DNA of 64,000 nt from a bacterium (GTDB lineage: Bacteria > Desulfobacterota_D > UBA1144): assembly GCA_018654605.1 (NCBI GenBank), contig JABILG010000003.1:1-64000 (forward strand), in the 5' to 3' direction. The position numbers were made by a program, and so were the translations under genes. Each line of letters opens with the position of its first letter. Position 1 is the first letter of the stretch. The notes beneath the pieces were generated by a model. It made no database searches and was not told where the DNA came from. It saw nothing but the letters and a program-made list of their open reading frames with translations. This document shows positions 60,695 through 64,000 of this stretch, in pieces.

Positions 60695-61482
60695 ATATCC
60701 TAAATACAAAGTTAGGTAGAATTAATTATGTTGTAAAGCATCAACCAAAAAAACCTTACATTTTCTTTATTGGTGGTCTTGGCAGTACTATTTCAAGCTG
60801 GGACGATCAGTTTGAATACTTTAAGAAATCTTTCTCAATGATTGCTTTTGATAATCTTGGCTCTGGTAAAAGCAGTAACATTGATAGACCTTTAACTATG
60901 GAAATTTATGCGGATAGTTGCTTAGAGATCCTTCAGCAGTTAAAAATAAAAAAGGTACATGTTATTGGGAAGTCTATGGGGGGCATGATAGCTCAAGTCT
61001 TTGCTGCCAAATATAGTAGAAAAGTAAAGAAACTTGTTTTGGCATGTACATGCTCTTCTAGAGACAGAATAAACCAGGAGATAATCGATGTATCTGAAAA
61101 AATAGTTTCTAAAGTAGGAATGAAGGAGATTTGGTTTAACGCAATGCTTCTGGGGTATTCAAGAGATTATGTTAAAGCGAATTTTTCAAAATATAAGAAA
61201 ACAAAGTTTAGTGACTCAAAAGAGGAAATAAAAGGATACTTAAATCAGTGTAAAGCAATAAGTAAGTTGGACAATAACTACTACCTCTCACAGATTAAGT
61301 CAGATACTTTGATAATATATGGTAAGAATGATTTAATCGTACCCCCAGAAAAGTCTTGCGAAATGGCTAGGTTTATTAGCAATAATCAGGTTATATCTTT
61401 TCCAGGTGGACATGGCTTCTGGAAAGAAAATAAAGAATTAGTTAATCCTGAAGTGTTAGAATTCTTAATTAATAAGAGTTGA
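60691..61482 (+). CDS. Alpha/beta hydrolase
   Basis: FIGGLGSTISSWDDQFEYF, HVIGKSMGGMIAQVFAAKY (GKSMGG nucleophile elbow), IIYGKNDLIVPPEK, GGHGFW. Confidence 0.9.
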   Translation: MNILNTKLGRINYVVKHQPKKPYIFFIGGLGSTISSWDDQFEYFKKSFSMIAFDNLGSGKSSNIDRPLTMEIYADSCLEILQQLKIKKVHVIGKSMGGMIAQVFAAKYSRKVKKLVLACTCSSRDRINQEIIDVSEKIVSKVGMKEIWFNAMLLGYSRDYVKANFSKYKKTKFSDSKEEIKGYLNQCKAISKLDNNYYLSQIKSDTLIIYGKNDLIVPPEKSCEMARFISNNQVISFPGGHGFWKENKELVNPEVLEFLINKS

Positions 61483-62154
61483 ATTGCTATCGGGCGTTTC
61501 AATCTTACCGGATAGAATTTCTATCCTCGATTCTAATACGGCGATAATCTTTTCAGCTCTTATTCTTTCGTCAAGCTCCTCAAGGAGTGATTGTCTGTCT
61601 GAAGCTTTTGCAACCATGGAAGAGGAAAGAGAGTCTGTAATTTTTGAAAGGGTGGAACTATTTTCTATCTTTATTTTATAGTCATCTGTGTACCCATCTA
61701 GCAATAGGTTCCACTTGTTAATTAATTCCATGATTCTTTTTTTAAAAGCTTCAGAGTTATCAGAGTAAGTAGTCTCTATTATTTTAATCTCAACTTCTCT
61801 GTACGGCTTATCATATAGTACCTTAGTAATTTCTATTCTTTTTAATCCGTAAAGAATTATATTTTTTTTACCATCTTCGGATTCTTCATTATTTATTATT
61901 CTACCAATACAACCTGTAGTTGATAATGATTCAGAATCCTCATCACCCATCTCTGTATTTAGTAATGTCATACAAATTAAGTTATGGCTAATGGATGAAT
62001 CTTGAACCATTTGTTTGTATCTATCTTCAAATATATGAAGGGGTAAGATAGTGCTAGGAAAGAAGACAACGTTATCAAGTGGAAACAAGGGAAGTTTCTT
62101 TGGCAGCGAGGAAATAATTTTGTCTTCATCAAAGTCTAAGAATAGAGTCTTCAT
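61465..62154 (-). CDS. Lon substrate-binding (LonN-type) domain protein
   Basis: KLPLFPLDNVVFFPSTILPLHIFEDRYKQMVQD; C-terminal helical extension, no ATPase. Confidence 0.85.
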   Translation of the reverse strand: MKTLFLDFDEDKIISSLPKKLPLFPLDNVVFFPSTILPLHIFEDRYKQMVQDSSISHNLICMTLLNTEMGDEDSESLSTTGCIGRIINNEESEDGKKNIILYGLKRIEITKVLYDKPYREVEIKIIETTYSDNSEAFKKRIMELINKWNLLLDGYTDDYKIKIENSSTLSKITDSLSSSMVAKASDRQSLLEELDERIRAEKIIAVLESRIEILSGKIETPDSNSTLIN

Positions 62155-62187
62155 ATTATTATTATACCAACAGTTATAAAAATTTAT

Positions 62188-62193
62188 TATAAT
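62188..62193 (+). promoter_or_regulatory. Putative -10 box (TATAAT) 6 nt before ATG: leaderless transcript
   Basis: TTATTATAATTCTATTATG. Confidence 0.4.
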
Positions 62194-62199
62194 TCTATT

Positions 62200-63318
62200 A
62201 TGAAAAATAATATAGAAACAATTGATGGTAAACTTTTAATGGGACCTGGTCCTACAAATATCGATAGAAGAATAAAGTCTGCTTTATCAAGGGAGCCCTT
62301 GAGTCATTTAGACCCAGATTTTTTCTCAATTTTAGATAATATATCTTCTTCTTTAAGAAGAGTGTTTAAAACAAACAACAAGGTGACCTTTGCTGTATCC
62401 GGGACAGGTAGTTCTGGTATGGAGATGGCAATGACAAATTTAATTGAGCCTGGAGACGAGGTCCTAGTTCTAAAGAATGGGGAATTCGGAAATAGGATGG
62501 AGAATCTTGCCCAGAGGCTTAAAGCAAAGGTCTCAGTAATGTCTACTAAATGGGGAGAGTCTTTTGAACAATCTTTAGTTATAGAAAAGATTAAATCTAT
62601 GCCTAATTTGAAATTAGTTAGCGTTGTTCATGCCGAAACTTCTACCGGAGTACTTCAGGAAATTGACTTAATAGGAAAGTATCTAAAGAGTACTGATATA
62701 ATTTTTTTGGTGGATGCCGTAACTTCCTTAACTGGAGTAAATTTAGAAGTAGATGAGTGGGGAATCGATTCTTGTTTCTCAGGTAGTCAGAAATGTCTTA
62801 GTGTTCCACCTGGACTAGCTCCAATAACATTTAATGAGAAAGCACTCTTAAAGGTTAAGAATAGAAAGAATTTAAATAGTTCATGGTATTTTGATTTAAA
62901 AATGCTGATTAACTATTGGGGCGAGGAGAGAGTCTATCATCACACAGCACCTGTCAATATGCTTTTTGCTTTAAATGAGGGACTTTCTATTTGCCTGCAA
63001 GAAGGATTGGAAAAAAGATTCGAAAGACATAAATCCAATAGTGAATATTTCATGACTTTATTAAAACAAGTTGGACTCAAGTCTTTTGTAGATGAAGAAA
63101 AATTTAAAGCTCTTCCTGTTCTGAAATCCGTTATTATCCCAAAAGGAATGAATGACAAAGAGTTAAGATCAAAGATGTTAATTAATCATGATATTGAGAT
63201 TGGTGGTGGTTTAGGCCCAACTAAGGGTCAGATATGGAGATTTGGTTTAATGGGATTTAACTCTAAAAAAGAATTTATAGATGAGCTTTTTCGAAAGCTA
63301 GCTTTGTATATAAATTAA
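62200..63318 (+). CDS. Class V aminotransferase (alanine/serine-glyoxylate aminotransferase family)
   Basis: LLMGPGPTNIDRRI, AVSGTGSSGMEMAMTNLIEPGDEVLVLKNGEFGNR, VHAETSTGVLQ, FLVDAVTSLTG, FSGSQKCLSVPPGLAPI. Confidence 0.93.
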   Translation: MKNNIETIDGKLLMGPGPTNIDRRIKSALSREPLSHLDPDFFSILDNISSSLRRVFKTNNKVTFAVSGTGSSGMEMAMTNLIEPGDEVLVLKNGEFGNRMENLAQRLKAKVSVMSTKWGESFEQSLVIEKIKSMPNLKLVSVVHAETSTGVLQEIDLIGKYLKSTDIIFLVDAVTSLTGVNLEVDEWGIDSCFSGSQKCLSVPPGLAPITFNEKALLKVKNRKNLNSSWYFDLKMLINYWGEERVYHHTAPVNMLFALNEGLSICLQEGLEKRFERHKSNSEYFMTLLKQVGLKSFVDEEKFKALPVLKSVIIPKGMNDKELRSKMLINHDIEIGGGLGPTKGQIWRFGLMGFNSKKEFIDELFRKLALYIN

Positions 63319-63366
63319 CTATTTGAATAACTTTAAAATTGATTTATCATTTTCTAACATTCCAAA

Positions 63367-64000
63367 ATGCTTGATGAATCTTATATTGAAGAATTAGTTA
63401 AAAAAAAGTTTCCTTTAAAGTCCACTATATTTCCAACTGGAATAGGTGACGATGCAGCAGTATTTAAGATTAAATCTGATAAGATTGTTTTTTCTTGTGA
63501 TTCACAAGTCGAGGGTATTCATTTTGACCTTAAATATCTAACCCCTGAACAGTTAGCATTTAGGGCGTTATCTGTAGCTTTAAGCGACTTATGTGCAATG
63601 GGTGCAAAACCTAAGTTCTTCTCTAACTCACTTTTTTTACCAAAAAGAACTTCAAAAGCTTTTATAAATAAGTTATTCAACGGTTTTAAGAATGGATGCA
63701 ACTATTATAGTGTAGATCTTGTTGGTGGCAATGTTTCTATGTCCGAATCTCTCATGCTAGATATAGGTGTTTTTGGTGAAGTTTTAAATGATAGATTTAA
63801 AGAAAGGAAAGCAAGTAGAGTTGGCGATTTAATTTATGTAACAGGGAAAATTGGTGATGGATCCTTAGGCTTAGATTTACTTAGGAAAAAAAAGAGATTT
63901 ACTTTTAAAGAAAAATTAATTATATCCAAGTATAAATCTCCACGTGCGAGGGTTAAATTAGGACTATTCTTGGGCCAGTTAAAATTTCTAACCTCAATGA
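63367..64000 (+). CDS. thiL: Thiamine-monophosphate kinase (3' truncated by window end)
   Basis: MLDESYIEELVKKKFPLKSTIFPTGIGDDAAVF, SCDSQVEGIHF, AFRALSVALSDLCAMGAKP, VGGNVS; absent from ORF track because no stop within window. Confidence 0.9.
   Translation, partial: MLDESYIEELVKKKFPLKSTIFPTGIGDDAAVFKIKSDKIVFSCDSQVEGIHFDLKYLTPEQLAFRALSVALSDLCAMGAKPKFFSNSLFLPKRTSKAFINKLFNGFKNGCNYYSVDLVGGNVSMSESLMLDIGVFGEVLNDRFKERKASRVGDLIYVTGKIGDGSLGLDLLRKKKRFTFKEKLIISKYKSPRARVKLGLFLGQLKFLTSM

Noticed and set aside
1-64000. CRISPR arrays, IS elements, prophage, toxin-antitoxin or defence islands
   Set aside because: No spaced direct repeats, transposase/integrase motifs or phage structural genes were seen on reading either strand; the gene content is housekeeping.

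Overview
This is an AT-rich, very gene-dense chromosomal window from what looks like a streamlined Gram-negative, probably marine, bacterium. The gene order aroA-cmk-ispH-sppA-lapA and hemL-atpZ-atpI-atpB-atpE resembles deltaproteobacterial/SAR324-type genomes, but taxonomy is low confidence. About 60 genes are recognisable, almost all core metabolism: purH; peptidoglycan recycling (murQ-anmK-nagZ plus an SSS symporter); lipA; ispH/cmk/aroA; pgi/fbp/fbaB/gap/pgk/archaeal-type apgM; fabH; a cobalamin riboswitch with a btuB-like receptor and a btuF-like protein; methylmalonyl-CoA mutase large subunit; a split biotin-dependent (propionyl-/acyl-CoA) carboxylase; queC/queE; thyX; atpZ-I-B-E; hemL; ispE; tRNA-Gln(UUG); a sigma-70 factor; gltX; coaE; ruvX; and thiL, which is cut by the window end. 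I saw no CRISPR array, IS element, prophage or rRNA. The main item of interest is a coenzyme F420 biosynthesis operon (cofD-cofE-cofG-cofH-cysE) divergent from the riboswitch-controlled B12 receptor, with a putative F420-dependent LLM-family oxidoreductase elsewhere in the window. Secondary items are a degenerate sirtuin-like protein lacking its catalytic residues, a truncated adenylate-forming-enzyme-like ORF, -10 boxes so close to start codons that they imply leaderless mRNAs, and interlocked stop codons at convergent gene pairs. I found no clearly unprecedented multi-gene defence or mobile system.
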